Shown here: positions 9,334 through 18,212 of the stretch, one piece after another | Position numbering within the stretch: position 1 is the stretch's first letter | How the letters are laid out: each line of letters begins with the position of its first letter | Assembly (NCBI GenBank): GCA_021771675.1 | Contig: JAETOP010000011.1 | Span: 1 to 64,000 of the forward strand | From: Oscillospiraceae bacterium | GTDB lineage: Bacteria; Bacillota_A; Clostridia; Oscillospirales; Oscillospiraceae | Length of the DNA stretch: 64,000 nt | Reading direction: 5' to 3' | Program-made: the position numbers and the translations under genes | Notes under the pieces: generated by a model | Seen by the model: the letters and a program-made list of their open reading frames with translations, nothing else | Databases searched by the model: none | Told to the model about the DNA's origin: nothing

Positions 9334-10779
9334 TTACCAGGAGAGCATTTTGTGGAAGAGCTCCATGTAGCGGGAGGCGGGGACGTTCCAGCTGAAGTCC
9401 TGGCACATCTCGGTGCGCTGGAGAGCTCGGAAGCCCTCGGGGTCATTCCGATACAGATTCAGAGCCCGGACAATGGCCGCAAAGAAGTCGTCGGCATTGT
9501 AGCTCTGGAAGGTGAAGCCCAGGCCGCCCTTGCCGTTCTCGTCACAGGGAGGCACCGTGTCCTTCAGGCCGCCGGTGGCGTGAACCACAGGCACCGTGCC
9601 ATAGCGCATGGCGTTCATCTGGCTCAGGCCGCAGGGCTCGGACTTGGAGGGCATCAGATAGATGTCCGCACCGGCGTACATCCGGGCCGCCAGACCCAGA
9701 TTGAAGGTGATCTTCGCCGCCACCTGCTCCGGGAACTGCTTCGCCAGCTCCTTGAAGAAGGTCTCGTACTGGGCCTCGCCGGTGCCCAGAATAATCAACT
9801 GGGCATCCTGCTCCCACATCAGCCGCCGGGCGATGTAGCACAGCAGGTCCAGTCCCTTGTGGCCGGCCAGACGGGTGACCATCACCATCAGAGGCACATC
9901 CGGCTTCACCGGCAGGCCAACCTCCTCCTGCAAGCTGGCCTTCACAATGGCCTTGCCCTCCACGAAGTTCTCTGCGTTGAAATGGGCAGGCAGAGCGGGG
10001 TCAGTCTCCGGGTTGAAGGTTCCCACGTCGATGCCGTTGGTGATGCCGGTGAGCTTCCAGGAGGCTCCGGCGATGACGCTGTCCAGGCCGTGGGCATAGT
10101 AGGGATACATCAGCTCCCGGGCGTAGGTCTCGGACACGGTAGTCACCATGTCGCAGCACTCGATGCCGCCCTTCATCATGTTCACGGAGTTGTTCATGTC
10201 CAGGGTGCCCCGGTACTCCCAGGGCAGACCCAGCATATCGTCAAAGAAATCCGCCCGGGCCCAGCCCTGATACTCGATGTTGTGGATGGTGTACATCACC
10301 CGGGTGTTGGGGAACTTGTCGTAGTACACCGCCTTACGGTACACGGGAATCAGGCCGGTCTGCCAGTCGTTGCACTGGATGATGTCCGGGATGAAGTCCA
10401 GGGCCACCATGGCGTCCAAGCAGGCCCGGGAGAAGAAGGCGAAGCGCTCACCGTCGTCCATGTCGCCGTAGATGGGGCCGGGGCGGCCGCCGAAATAATA
10501 CTCGTTATCCAGGAAGTACACCTGCACACCGTCGGTACGGCCATTCAGCTTGAACACGCCGCAGTACTGCTGCCGCCAGCCCAGGCGCACCCGAAATTCC
10601 GCCACCTTCTCGGTCACATAGGCGGCGTTATTTTTGATCTTGTTGTAATAGGGCAGGAACAGAGCCACCTCATTGCCTTCAATCCGCTGCAAGGCGGCAG
10701 GCAGGGCCTCCATCACGTCGCCCAGGCCGCCGGACTTGGCGTAGGGAGCGCCCTCGGAGGCGCAGACGGCAATTCTCAT
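9334..10779 (-). CDS. glgA: glycogen synthase GlgA
   Basis: A GT5 starch/glycogen synthase of 481 residues that transfers glucose from ADP-glucose to the growing alpha-1,4-glucan. The ADP-glucose-binding KSGGLGD is at residues 15-21. The C-terminal GT-B half contains the GLT-type segment (MPSKSEPCGLSQMNAMRYGT) and HATGGLKDTV. Length matches the family. It is last in the glgC-glgD-glgA operon, with its start overlapping the glgD stop by 4 nt (ATGA), which implies translational coupling. The intergenic repeat array begins immediately after its stop. Confidence 0.96.
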   Translation of the reverse strand: MRIAVCASEGAPYAKSGGLGDVMEALPAALQRIEGNEVALFLPYYNKIKNNAAYVTEKVAEFRVRLGWRQQYCGVFKLNGRTDGVQVYFLDNEYYFGGRPGPIYGDMDDGERFAFFSRACLDAMVALDFIPDIIQCNDWQTGLIPVYRKAVYYDKFPNTRVMYTIHNIEYQGWARADFFDDMLGLPWEYRGTLDMNNSVNMMKGGIECCDMVTTVSETYARELMYPYYAHGLDSVIAGASWKLTGITNGIDVGTFNPETDPALPAHFNAENFVEGKAIVKASLQEEVGLPVKPDVPLMVMVTRLAGHKGLDLLCYIARRLMWEQDAQLIILGTGEAQYETFFKELAKQFPEQVAAKITFNLGLAARMYAGADIYLMPSKSEPCGLSQMNAMRYGTVPVVHATGGLKDTVPPCDENGKGGLGFTFQSYNADDFFAAIVRALNLYRNDPEGFRALQRTEMCQDFSWNVPASRYMELFHKMLSW

Positions 10780-11885
10780 ACAATTTCCCCTCTCTTAATC
10801 ACGATGGGATTGGCCTTGGTTCCGAAAAGCTTGGTGCCGGGGGTGACGGTGACATTCTTGTCCAGAATCACGTTCTTCAGCTCGCAGCCCGGGCCGATGA
10901 CGCTGTCGTTCATGATGACACAGTTCTCTACGGAGGCGCCCTCGGCGATGGTCACCTGACGGAAGAGCACGGAGTTCTTCACGGTGCCGTCCAGCATGCA
11001 GCCGTCGGCGGCCACCACATTCTCAATGTCGCAGCTCTCGCCGTAGTAGCTGGGCACCCGGTCACGAACCTTGGTATAGATGGGATGTGCGCCGTTGAAC
11101 AGGCCGTCACGAACCTTCTTGTCCACCAGGGCCAGGCTGTGCTGGAAGTACTCCTGGGTGGATTCATTGAACATGGCGATGCCCTCGTACTGATAGGCGT
11201 TGACGGTAACCTTGCCGCTGCGCCAGCCGCCCATGCACAGGTCCCGATCCATATGGAACCAGTTCTTGGCAACCAGGGTCTTGACCTCCCGGATCAGCAC
11301 CTGACGGCTCATGACAAAAATGTCCATGGAGGCCTGGTAGTCGGCGGAAGCCGCATAGTCGCAGACCATATCCGTTACCTGGCCGTCCCCCCCCAGCTTC
11401 AAAGCAAAGTCCATCACCTTCTTGCCGTTGCACACGCCCTTGGTGGTGACCACGGTAATGTCCTTGCCGGAGGCGATGTGATCCGCCACCACCTTGTTCA
11501 GATCGATGTTGGACAGCACGGTGGAGTCGATCATAATGACGTAATCGTCATCGCAGTATTCCAGGAAATCCATGTTGGAGGACAGGCTCTCCAGCTTGCC
11601 CCGGTAGGAGTGATTCACGGAGGAGGCATAGGGGGTCAGAAATTCCAGTCCGCCCTCGCCCAGCTCCAGGCCCCATTCCTCGCCGTCGCCGATGTGGTTC
11701 ATCAAAGACTGGTAGCTGTAGCGGGCGATGATGCCCACATGCCGCACCCCGGCAAAGGCCAGGTTGGAAAGGCCGAAGTCCACCTGGCGGTAGCGGCCGC
11801 CGAAGGGCAGGGAGGCCATGGTTCTCTTATTGGTCAGCTCACCGATGTTTCCGTCATTGGTGAAGATAATACCCATCACATTCAT
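10776..11885 (-). CDS. glgD: GlgD subunit of ADP-glucose pyrophosphorylase
   Basis: A 369-residue GlgC-like protein. It keeps the nucleotidyltransferase fold and the C-terminal left-handed beta-helix (repeats from about 280 onward, such as NSVLFRQVTIAEGASVENC). The signature GGxGxRL loop at the N-terminus is replaced by TNDGNIGELTNKR, as expected for the catalytically weak regulatory subunit found in Firmicutes GlgCD. Ribosome site GGAGG is about 10 nt before the ATG. It sits 14 nt after glgC and overlaps glgA. Confidence 0.95.
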   Translation of the reverse strand: MNVMGIIFTNDGNIGELTNKRTMASLPFGGRYRQVDFGLSNLAFAGVRHVGIIARYSYQSLMNHIGDGEEWGLELGEGGLEFLTPYASSVNHSYRGKLESLSSNMDFLEYCDDDYVIMIDSTVLSNIDLNKVVADHIASGKDITVVTTKGVCNGKKVMDFALKLGGDGQVTDMVCDYAASADYQASMDIFVMSRQVLIREVKTLVAKNWFHMDRDLCMGGWRSGKVTVNAYQYEGIAMFNESTQEYFQHSLALVDKKVRDGLFNGAHPIYTKVRDRVPSYYGESCDIENVVAADGCMLDGTVKNSVLFRQVTIAEGASVENCVIMNDSVIGPGCELKNVILDKNVTVTPGTKLFGTKANPIVIKRGEIV

Positions 11886-11899
11886 TTTCTCTTACCTCC

Positions 11900-13090
11900 T
11901 TACAGCATTGCGCCGGGAGCAAGCACGGCATTCTCCTCGATGACAATGCCCTTGCCAGCCACGCTGATCTTCTTCTTTTCGCCCGGTTCAAAGGCGCCGC
12001 CCACTACAGCGTTGCGGCAGACTCTGGCATCCTCGCCCAGGATGGCATGCCGGACAATGGCGCCGGGCTCCACCACCACACCGGGCATGACAACGGAATC
12101 CTCAATCAGAGCGCCCTCGCCGATGGTGCAGCCCACGCTGACCACGCTGTGGCGAACGGTGCCGTAAATCTCACAGCCCTCGGCCACGAAGGCGTTGACG
12201 ATCTTGGCGGAGGCATCGATGTAGCTGGAGGGGAAGGCGGAGTTCCGGGCGTAGATCTTGGTCCGCTCGTCACCCCGGATATTGAATTCGGGATTCTTGC
12301 CCAGCAGCTCCATGTTGGCTTCCCACAAAGAGTCGATGGTGCCCACATCCTTCCAGTAGCCGTCAAAATTGTAGGCCATCAGCTTGTGGCCGCCGTTTAA
12401 GAGCATGGGGATGATGTTCTTGCCGAAGTCGTTGGAGGACTCGGGGTTCTCCTCGTCGGCGATCAGGGCCTCCCGCATCACCTTCCAGGTGAAGCAGTAG
12501 ATGCCCATAGAGGCGTTGGTGGACTTGGGCTTCTTGGGCTTCTCCTCGAACTCATAGATGGTGTTGTCGGGGTTGGTGTTCAGGATGCCGAACCGGGAGG
12601 CCTCTTCCAGGGGGACATTGCGCACGGCGATGGTGCAGGCCGCACCGTTTTTCTCGTGGTAGGCCACCATCTGGGAGTAGTCCATCTTATAGATATGGTC
12701 GCCGGAGAGCACGATCACATATTCCGGGTCAAACCGGTCAATGAAGTCGATGTTCTGATAGATGGCGTTGGCAGTACCCTTGTACCAGCCCTGCTTCTTG
12801 TCATGGCGCTCGTAGGGGGGAAGCACCTGGGCGCAGCTGTGGGTCTTGTTCAGATTCCAGGGCTGGCCGTTGCCGATGTATTCATTCAGCTCCAGGGGCT
12901 GATACTGGGTGAGAATGCCCACGGTATCGATACCGGAGTTGACGCAGTTGGACAGGGGGAAGTCGATGATCCGGTACTTGCCGCCGAAGGGCACGGCAGG
13001 CTTGGCGGTTTTTTCCGTCAAAACATAGAGACGGCTGCCCTGGCCACCGGCCAGAAGCATGGCGATACAGCGTTTTTTCTGAAAATACAT
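11900..13090 (-). CDS. glgC: glucose-1-phosphate adenylyltransferase GlgC
   Basis: Catalytic ADP-glucose pyrophosphorylase (glucose-1-P + ATP to ADP-glucose), the committed step of glycogen synthesis. The nucleotide loop [10 protein letters not shown] is near residues 12-21, followed by [19 protein letters not shown] and a C-terminal beta-helix. The ATG at 13090 is chosen because AAGGAG lies 8 nt upstream; the in-frame GTG at 13096 is only 2 nt from that site. First gene of glgCDA. Branching enzyme (glgB) and phosphorylase are not in this operon. Confidence 0.96.
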   Translation of the reverse strand: MYFQKKRCIAMLLAGGQGSRLYVLTEKTAKPAVPFGGKYRIIDFPLSNCVNSGIDTVGILTQYQPLELNEYIGNGQPWNLNKTHSCAQVLPPYERHDKKQGWYKGTANAIYQNIDFIDRFDPEYVIVLSGDHIYKMDYSQMVAYHEKNGAACTIAVRNVPLEEASRFGILNTNPDNTIYEFEEKPKKPKSTNASMGIYCFTWKVMREALIADEENPESSNDFGKNIIPMLLNGGHKLMAYNFDGYWKDVGTIDSLWEANMELLGKNPEFNIRGDERTKIYARNSAFPSSYIDASAKIVNAFVAEGCEIYGTVRHSVVSVGCTIGEGALIEDSVVMPGVVVEPGAIVRHAILGEDARVCRNAVVGGAFEPGEKKKISVAGKGIVIEENAVLAPGAML

Positions 13091-13311
13091 GGTCACAGCT
13101 CCTTATGTCAATGATATTTGCGCTCGTAAAAGGGTGGATTACATCCACGAATAACATACCATATTTTTACCAAATAAAAAAGTGACAATTTGCCTAAAAT
13201 ATGAACTTTCTTTTTGGTAAAATGAATAAATATTCCATCAAGCCGGCCGGCGCAATCTGGCCAGTTTCCACAGAATCCGACAAAATATAAACACTTTGCC
13301 CCTAATTTCGC
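13091..13311. other. glgC upstream region
   Basis: AT-rich upstream region of the glycogen operon. A possible -35 TTGTCA lies at 13183-13188 on the minus strand, but the best -10 (TATGGT) is at 19 bp spacing, so the promoter is not assigned. The palindrome CCGGCCGG lies near 13242-13249. No gene is seen. Confidence 0.4.
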
Positions 13312-13339
13312 CAAAAAAACGCTCCCAAATTGGGAGCGT
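13312..13339 (-). terminator. rho-independent terminator of the spo0A-like gene
   Basis: Stem ACGCTCCCA/TGGGAGCGT (13319-13327 and 13331-13339), followed on the minus strand by a run of seven T. Confidence 0.85.
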
Positions 13340-13397
13340 CTATCACAGCGCTGTTGTGAAATTGGAGCCGGAACGCAAACTCATTGCGAAATCACCC

Positions 13398-13829
13398 TCA
13401 GACCGGAGAGCTGTTCCCTTCCAGTACCCGTTGGGGCGCTGATTTCACCTGCAATTGAAGCTTGTCCACCATGAGAGCAATGCATTCGGAATTGCAGGGC
13501 TTTGCCCCATCGGAGGCGGTAAAGCCAAAATGCAGGGGATAATTTTTCAGGCTCCCTCTCTCCCAGGCGACCTTAATGGCATGGCGAATGGCTCGCTCCA
13601 CCCGGGAGGGAGTGGTGTCAAAGCGGTCGGCGATTCTGGGATAGAGCACCGTGGTAATGGCCCCCAGCAGGCTTATATCCCCCAGGGAGAGGACCACAGC
13701 CTCCCGCAGATACTGGTAGCCCTTCAGGTGGGCGGGAACGCCGATCTCATGAAGCATCCCGGTAACCAGAGCTTCTTCGCCGGAGCGCCCCTGCCGCTGC
13801 CAGTCCCTGTCCCCTGTGTGATACTCCAT
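13398..13829 (-). CDS. receiver-less Spo0A paralogue (Spo0A_C domain only)
   Basis: A 143-residue protein that is almost entirely the Spo0A effector domain. Residues about 21-90 match the C-terminal half of the full spo0A 1.4 kb away nearly residue for residue, including the recognition helix region [18 protein letters not shown] and the GYQYLREAV segment. No phosphoreceiver domain is present and the N-terminus has only about 20 polar residues. The start is supported by GGAGG 7 nt upstream. It has its own sigma-A promoter and a strong terminator, so it is a separate transcription unit. It probably binds 0A boxes without phosphorylation; activator or competitor is unknown. Confidence 0.85.
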   Translation of the reverse strand: MEYHTGDRDWQRQGRSGEEALVTGMLHEIGVPAHLKGYQYLREAVVLSLGDISLLGAITTVLYPRIADRFDTTPSRVERAIRHAIKVAWERGSLKNYPLHFGFTASDGAKPCNSECIALMVDKLQLQVKSAPQRVLEGNSSPV

Positions 13830-13905
13830 GGAAGCGCCTCCTCCGTTGTAATCAGTTATTTGTTATCCCAGCGAAAATCCCAGTTATTTTTTGTGCATTT
13901 CACAT

Positions 13906-13934
13906 ATAATAACATATATATTTTGTTTAATCAA
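13906..13934 (-). promoter_or_regulatory. promoter of spo0A-like gene
   Basis: On the minus strand TTGATT (13929-13934), 17 bp spacer, TATTAT (13906-13911), in the AT-rich divergent region shared with the XRE gene at 14006. Confidence 0.7.
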
Positions 13935-14005
13935 TTATTAAGGCAAATATTTTTTGACTATTCCGCCATTTAGGCTGGTTATCATTTACAGAAGAGGTGA
14001 TGACC

Positions 14006-14314
14006 ATGTTTGAAGAATTTGTCCGGGAGCGCATTACCCAGCTGCGCTTAAAAAAAGGTGTCTCGGAGTACCAAATGAGCTACGATCTGGGTCACAGCCG
14101 TGGGTATGTATACAACATTTCCTCCGGCAAGGCGCTGCCGCCCCTGAAGGAATTTTTTGCCATCTGCGACTATTTTGAGATCACGCCCCAGCAGTTTTTT
14201 GATACCTCCAATCAGAATCCCGAGCTCATACAAAAAGCCGTGGAGGGGATGAAAAAGCTCAGCGAGGATGACCTGCTCATGCTTCTGGGAATCATTAACC
14301 GGATGCTGAAATAG
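14006..14314 (+). CDS. XRE-family helix-turn-helix regulator
   Basis: A 102-residue small DNA-binding protein. The HTH spans about residues 8-62 (ITQLRLKKGVSEYQMSYDLG, then GYVYNISSGKALP), followed by a short helical tail (EGMKKLSEDDLLMLLGIINRML) of the type seen in clostridial XRE proteins. The ATG at 14006 lies 8 nt after AGAGG; earlier in-frame GTG/ATG codons overlap that site. Divergent from the receiver-less spo0A paralogue. Targets unknown. A repeat array begins at the stop codon. Confidence 0.8.
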   Translation: MFEEFVRERITQLRLKKGVSEYQMSYDLGHSRGYVYNISSGKALPPLKEFFAICDYFEITPQQFFDTSNQNPELIQKAVEGMKKLSEDDLLMLLGIINRMLK

Positions 14315-14558
14315 CGGCGGGCAATGCCCGCTGATAAACCGCACGGAGCTGGTCAGTCCCCGTTTTTGCCCTGACCCGCCCGGTAACGCTTTTGCGGCAA
14401 GACGTTGAATGGAATCAGGTAACGGCTTTTGAGAAAGGCTCCCGAAGTGTAAGGGGAGCCTTCCTCAGAAACCATTCCCCTCCATCATTCAACGTGCTGC
14501 CAACTTACAATTTCCCGGTTTACATATATCCCGACTCCCAAATATTTTAATAAATATC
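14315..14558. repeat. D-C-A repeat array
   Basis: Begins at the stop of the XRE gene. Hairpin D GCGGGCAATGCCCGC is at about 14317-14332. Element C is at about 14340-14395 (GCACGGAGCTGG to CCGGTAACGCTTTTGCGG). A complete short element A is at 14403-14494 (CGTTGAATGG to CATTCAACG). This is the clearest example of the D-C-A order. Confidence 0.8.
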
Positions 14559-14589
14559 TTTACTAAAGTCAATAGTAAAAATGTTTACT
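14559..14589 (+). promoter_or_regulatory. three alternating TTTACT half-sites (operator)
   Basis: TTTACT (14559-14564), AGTAAA (14574-14579) and TTTACT (14584-14589) form two overlapping inverted repeats directly upstream of the XRE gene at 14630 and overlap its likely promoter. This is the usual layout for autoregulation by a small XRE repressor. Confidence 0.65.
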
Positions 14590-14629
14590 TTGCTACACTA
14601 TAGGCAACGTGAAGCAAAGGCGGGATAAC

Positions 14630-14884
14630 ATGCAGACTTTTTTTGAAAAAATACGGGGACTGCGGGAGGACAACGACCTGACCCAGACCGAGGTCGCCAC
14701 AGTTCTGGGCACCTCCCAGACGATGTACGCAAGATACGAGCGGGGCGCCAACGAGATGCCCATTCACCATCTGATCACCTTATGCAGGTTCTATAATGTC
14801 TCCGCAGACTATTTGCTGGATACAGCGCCGGATCTGCGCCGAAGGCAGAAAAAGGCGGCCCGTTCGGCAAAAATGAAAAAATAG
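14630..14884 (+). CDS. XRE-family helix-turn-helix regulator
   Basis: An 84-residue protein. The HTH spans residues about 6-62 (LREDNDLTQTEVATVLGTSQ, then ARYERGANEMP and ITLCRFYNVSADYLL), typical of SinR/HipB-like repressors, with a basic Lys/Arg tail. The ATG at 14630 follows GGCGGG; a GTG at 14609 is the alternative start. It lies between the two spo0A-type genes, convergent with spo0A. Half-sites upstream suggest autorepression. Repeat DNA starts at the stop codon. Confidence 0.8.
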   Translation: MQTFFEKIRGLREDNDLTQTEVATVLGTSQTMYARYERGANEMPIHHLITLCRFYNVSADYLLDTAPDLRRRQKKAARSAKMKK

Positions 14885-15183
14885 CGAAAACCACCCGGCG
14901 GCGAGTCACCGCTGACAATCTCGCACGGAGATGGGAGGTTATCGCTTTTGCCCTGACCCGCCCGGTAACGCTTTCTGGGCAGAAGGTTGAGTGGTGATGG
15001 GTGACGGCTTTTGAGGAAGGCCCCCCTGTGTAAGGGGGGCTGTCGTGCGAACAGCACGACTGGGGGACTGTGCGGTGAGATGTTACGAATTCGCACCAGG
15101 TTAGGCGAAAAGGTAAGATTGTACTGCGACAGACTCCTGCCTCGGCGGAAAATTCCCCGGGTCAGGAGTGTTTTTGCTGTTTT
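14885..15183. repeat. D-C-A repeat array (partial A)
   Basis: D-type GC segment near 14893-14920, element C at about 14925-14980 (GCACGGAGATGG to CCGGTAACGCTTTC), and the left half of element A from 14985 (GGTTGAGTGGTGATGGG) with hairpins CCCCCTGTGTAAGGGGG and GTCGTGCGAACAGCACGAC. The right end is missing; the sequence runs into the 3' end of spo0A. Confidence 0.7.
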
Positions 15184-15963
15184 TCAGAACTGGGCAGCCT
15201 CCGCGCTTTTCAGCTGCAACTGAAGCTTGTCCGCAATGAGAGCGATGAATTCACTGTTGGTGGGCTTGCCCTTGGTGTTGGATACGGTGTAGCCAAAGAA
15301 GCGCTGGAGGGTATCCAAATCTCCCCGGTCCCAGGCGACTTCAATGGCGTGGCGGATGGCCCGCTCTACTCTCGACGGGGTGGTGCCAAAGGTTTTGGCC
15401 ACCTGGGGGTAGAGTACCTTGGTAATGGCGTTGATGACGTCCATGTCATTGACGGCGATGATGATGGCCTCCCGGAGGTACTGATAGCCCTTAATGTGGG
15501 CCGGGACGCCGATTTCATGAATGATGCCGGTGACCATGGACTCGATGCTTGTCTTGTCCGCTCGGCGGGGGGCTGGATACCGGAGGCTCTCCCCTCCCCG
15601 GATTTCCTCCAGCCGCTCCACCAATGCGGTCATGTCACAGGGCTTCAGCATCAGATACCGAACCCCCAGGCTTGCCGCAGCGCTGGACACATATTCTGTT
15701 AAAAATACGGATGTGGCCAAGGTCACAGGCCGGCGCTCCATGCCGGATATGGCTTTCAGGACGCTGAGGCCATCCTGTTTGCTGAGCATCAGGTCCAGCA
15801 CCAGCACATCGGGCTTGCGCTCTGCGATCAATCGAATGGCCTGCTCCCCGTCAGCCGCCGTTCCTACAACCTGGAAGCCCTCCGACCGTTGCAGTGCGGC
15901 GGCCAGGGCATTACAGAAATCCTCTGCACTGTCCGCAATCAATACGGTTGTTGCATGTTCCAT
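15184..15963 (-). CDS. spo0A: Spo0A, master regulator of sporulation
   Basis: A 259-residue response regulator that activates sporulation once phosphorylated. The receiver domain covers about 1-120, with phosphoacceptor Asp in [13 protein letters not shown] and the conserved Lys in LMLKPCD. The Spo0A_C domain covers about 145-255 ([19 protein letters not shown], then [21 protein letters not shown]). At the acidic pocket the usual Asp-Asp pair reads Asp11-Ser12. The ATG at 15963 follows GGAGAGG; the GTG at 15981 is disfavoured. It diverges from pepF, with 0A-like boxes in between. spoIVB, the common upstream partner, is not adjacent. Confidence 0.96.
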   Translation of the reverse strand: MEHATTVLIADSAEDFCNALAAALQRSEGFQVVGTAADGEQAIRLIAERKPDVLVLDLMLSKQDGLSVLKAISGMERRPVTLATSVFLTEYVSSAAASLGVRYLMLKPCDMTALVERLEEIRGGESLRYPAPRRADKTSIESMVTGIIHEIGVPAHIKGYQYLREAIIIAVNDMDVINAITKVLYPQVAKTFGTTPSRVERAIRHAIEVAWDRGDLDTLQRFFGYTVSNTKGKPTNSEFIALIADKLQLQLKSAEAAQF

Positions 15964-16021
15964 ACATTCCTCTCCTGTCACTAGAATTTCTCCCCATCCG
16001 ATACGGCAAACCCTTCACCGT

Positions 16022-16031
16022 GTGCGACAAA
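16022..16031 (-). promoter_or_regulatory. 0A-like box near spo0A start site
   Basis: On the minus strand TTTGTCGCA, one mismatch from the 0A consensus TTTGTCGAA/TGTCGAA, just downstream of the spo0A -10. Confidence 0.45.
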
Positions 16032-16034
16032 TAT

Positions 16035-16063
16035 AATTTAGCACAGCCTTGTCCTTTTTGCAA
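16035..16063 (-). promoter_or_regulatory. promoter of spo0A
   Basis: On the minus strand TTGCAA (16058-16063), 17 bp spacer, TAAATT (16035-16040). A sigma-H contribution is possible (AAAGGACAAGG overlaps) but not demonstrated. Confidence 0.55.
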
Positions 16064-16122
16064 GGAAATTCCATAACAATCGTTCGTCATAAACATCGAT
16101 TTTCCAACTGATTTCACGCATT

Positions 16123-16171
16123 TTCGACATTTAATAGACTATTTTGGCGAAGGAGTCGATTTTCTGTCGAA
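16123..16171. promoter_or_regulatory. pair of 0A boxes
   Basis: TTCGACA (16123-16129, minus-strand TGTCGAA) and TGTCGAA (16165-16171, plus strand) match the 7 bp core of the Spo0A binding site. They lie between spo0A and pepF and could serve spo0A autoregulation, pepF control, or binding of the receiver-less paralogue. Confidence 0.55.
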
Positions 16172-16195
16172 TGCTGTCGGATTGAGGCGGGTCGG

Positions 16196-16224
16196 TTGAC
16201 GTGTCCGGTTTTGTGGTGTACAAT
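16196..16224 (+). promoter_or_regulatory. promoter of pepF
   Basis: TTGACG (16196-16201), 17 bp spacer, TACAAT (16219-16224), with the start codon 33 bp beyond the -10. Confidence 0.8.
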
Positions 16225-16256
16225 GGCCGGGAGAAAAAACCAAGGAGGAACCGATC

Positions 16257-18008
16257 ATGAATGATATTTGGAATTTGGATCCCATCTACCAGGGCTTTGA
16301 CGACCCCGCCTTCCAGCAGGATTTTAACCGGCTGGAAAGTACACTGGCTCTGCTCAAAGCATTTTCCCAGACTTTGGAGCAGGGGAATCCAGCCGAGACA
16401 TTGCGCCGGGGACTGACCCTTCAGGAGGAGATGGTTCGGGATGTGATGAAGCTGGCAGGGTTTGCGGAGCTGAAGCAGGCGGCCAACACCCAGGACGTCC
16501 AGGCCGGGTCCCAGCTGGGCCGGGTATTGGGCCTTTACAGCGAAAGCGCCGCTCCCATTGCCGCCTTTGAAAGCTGGGCCGCCGGGCTGCCCAATCTGAA
16601 CGAGCTGATTGCGGCTGACCCCTTCCTCCAGGAATACAAGTTCCTGCTGGGGAATCTGGCCGATTCCAGCCGCCACCTGCTGCCCGGGATCGGAGAACAG
16701 GTGATGGCCAAGCTGAAGCTCTCCGGCGGCAATGCCTGGAGCGAATTGCAGCAGAACCTGACCAGCACCGTGCCCGTGAGCTACCGGGGGGAGACCATCA
16801 ATCTCTCCGCCGTCCGGAACCTGGCCTACAGCCCCGACCCCCAGGTTCGCCGGGATGCCTACGAGGCAGAGCTGCGGTGCTATGACGCCATCAAGACGCC
16901 GGTGGCCTACGCCCTGAACTCCATCAAGCTGGAAACCATCAACGAATGCCGTCTTAGGGGCTACAAATCTCCCCTGGAGCGGACGCTGAAGGAGTCCCAC
17001 ATGGAGCGGGCCACTCTGGACGCCATGTTCACCGCCATGGAAGAGTACCTGCCCCAGTTCCGCCGGTATCTGAAGGCCAAGGCCAAGGCATTGGGCCATG
17101 AAGGCGGCCTTCCCTGGTATGATCTCTTCGCCCCCATGGGCAAGTCCTCCTCCACCTTCACCGCCCAGCAGGCCAGGGACTACCTGGTGGAGCTGTTCTC
17201 CCATTTTGACAGAGAACTCAGCGACATGGTCCGCACCGCCTTTGACAATGCCTGGATTGACTTCTATCCCCGCAGCGGCAAGGCGGGAGGCGCTTTCTGC
17301 GCCGGGGTGGACTGCCTGGGAGAGAGCCGGATTCTCACCAATTTTGACGGCCAGCTGACGGACGTGGTGACCCTGGCCCACGAGCTGGGCCACGCCTTCC
17401 ACAACCAGTGCATCCGGGATCACCGGATTTTGAACCACGACTACTCCATGCCCCTGGCGGAGACCGCCTCCACCTTCAACGAGTGCGTGGTGATGAACCA
17501 CGCCATTGCCCAGGCGGCGGATCCGGGAGAAAAGCTGGCCCTCATCGAGTCCCAGCTTCAGGACGTGACCCAGATCATTGTGGACATCTCCTCCCGCTAC
17601 CGCTTCGAGACCCAGGTGCTCTCCCGGCGGGAGGAGGAATTCCTGGACCCGGACACCCTCTGCCAGCTGATGCTGGACGCCCAGCGGCAGAGCTACGGCG
17701 ACGGTCTGGCGGAGGGACAGATGCACCCGTATATGTGGGTGTGCAAGAGCCACTACTACGGCTCCACCTTCTACAATTTCCCCTATGCCTTCGGCGGCCT
17801 GTTCGCCCGGGGTCTGTACGCCAAATACCAGCAGGAGGGTGCGTCCTTCGTGCCCAAGTACAAGCAGCTGCTCCACACCACCCCCAGCGCCACCGTCGAA
17901 GACACCGCCAGAGTGGCGGGCATCGACCTGACGGACCCGGATTTCTGGCGCAGCGCCCTGGAAACCGTATCCGAGAGCATTGATCTGTTCTGCAAGTTAG
18001 TCAAGTAA
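16257..18008 (+). CDS. pepF: M3-family oligoendopeptidase (PepF type)
   Basis: A 583-residue zinc metallopeptidase expected to act in the cytoplasm on oligopeptides. The zinc motif HELGH starts at His375 (TLAHELGHAFHNQ). The third ligand glutamate lies in the ETASTFNE segment about 25 residues later. The N-terminal M3 helical domain and the C-terminal substrate-binding segment (HPYMWVCKSHYY, FYNFPYAFGGLFA) are present. No signal peptide. Ribosome site AAGGAGG is 8 nt before the ATG. Single-gene unit with a clear promoter, divergent from spo0A. It is followed by repeats C/D/F. Confidence 0.93.
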   Translation: MNDIWNLDPIYQGFDDPAFQQDFNRLESTLALLKAFSQTLEQGNPAETLRRGLTLQEEMVRDVMKLAGFAELKQAANTQDVQAGSQLGRVLGLYSESAAPIAAFESWAAGLPNLNELIAADPFLQEYKFLLGNLADSSRHLLPGIGEQVMAKLKLSGGNAWSELQQNLTSTVPVSYRGETINLSAVRNLAYSPDPQVRRDAYEAELRCYDAIKTPVAYALNSIKLETINECRLRGYKSPLERTLKESHMERATLDAMFTAMEEYLPQFRRYLKAKAKALGHEGGLPWYDLFAPMGKSSSTFTAQQARDYLVELFSHFDRELSDMVRTAFDNAWIDFYPRSGKAGGAFCAGVDCLGESRILTNFDGQLTDVVTLAHELGHAFHNQCIRDHRILNHDYSMPLAETASTFNECVVMNHAIAQAADPGEKLALIESQLQDVTQIIVDISSRYRFETQVLSRREEEFLDPDTLCQLMLDAQRQSYGDGLAEGQMHPYMWVCKSHYYGSTFYNFPYAFGGLFARGLYAKYQQEGASFVPKYKQLLHTTPSATVEDTARVAGIDLTDPDFWRSALETVSESIDLFCKLVK

Positions 18009-18200
18009 ATTGGTGTTTGAAGTGCAGGGCGCTTCACCCCAATGCGCACGGAGATGGCGGTAATCGTTATCCCCGAACTCCGCCCGGTAACGTTTTTGCA
18101 TTCGTAGTGTCATGTAACCCATAAAAGTCTACGCTATTTTGTAGGGCGGGGTCATGAGCCCGCCCTACGCAAACATTCCCACAATTTACCACATATACAA
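18009..18200. repeat. D-C-F repeat array
   Basis: GAAGTGCAGGGCGCTTC hairpin (D) at about 18018-18036, element C at about 18042-18100 and hairpin F (GTAGGGCGGGGTCATGAGCC followed by CGCCCTACG) at about 18141-18170. No gene is seen. Confidence 0.7.
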
Positions 18201-18212
18201 AAAGAGGAATCA

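Noticed and set aside
9307..10959. Long plus-strand frame antisense to glgA/glgD
   Set aside because: His/Val/Gly-rich shadow translation typical of the complement of GC-rich coding DNA.
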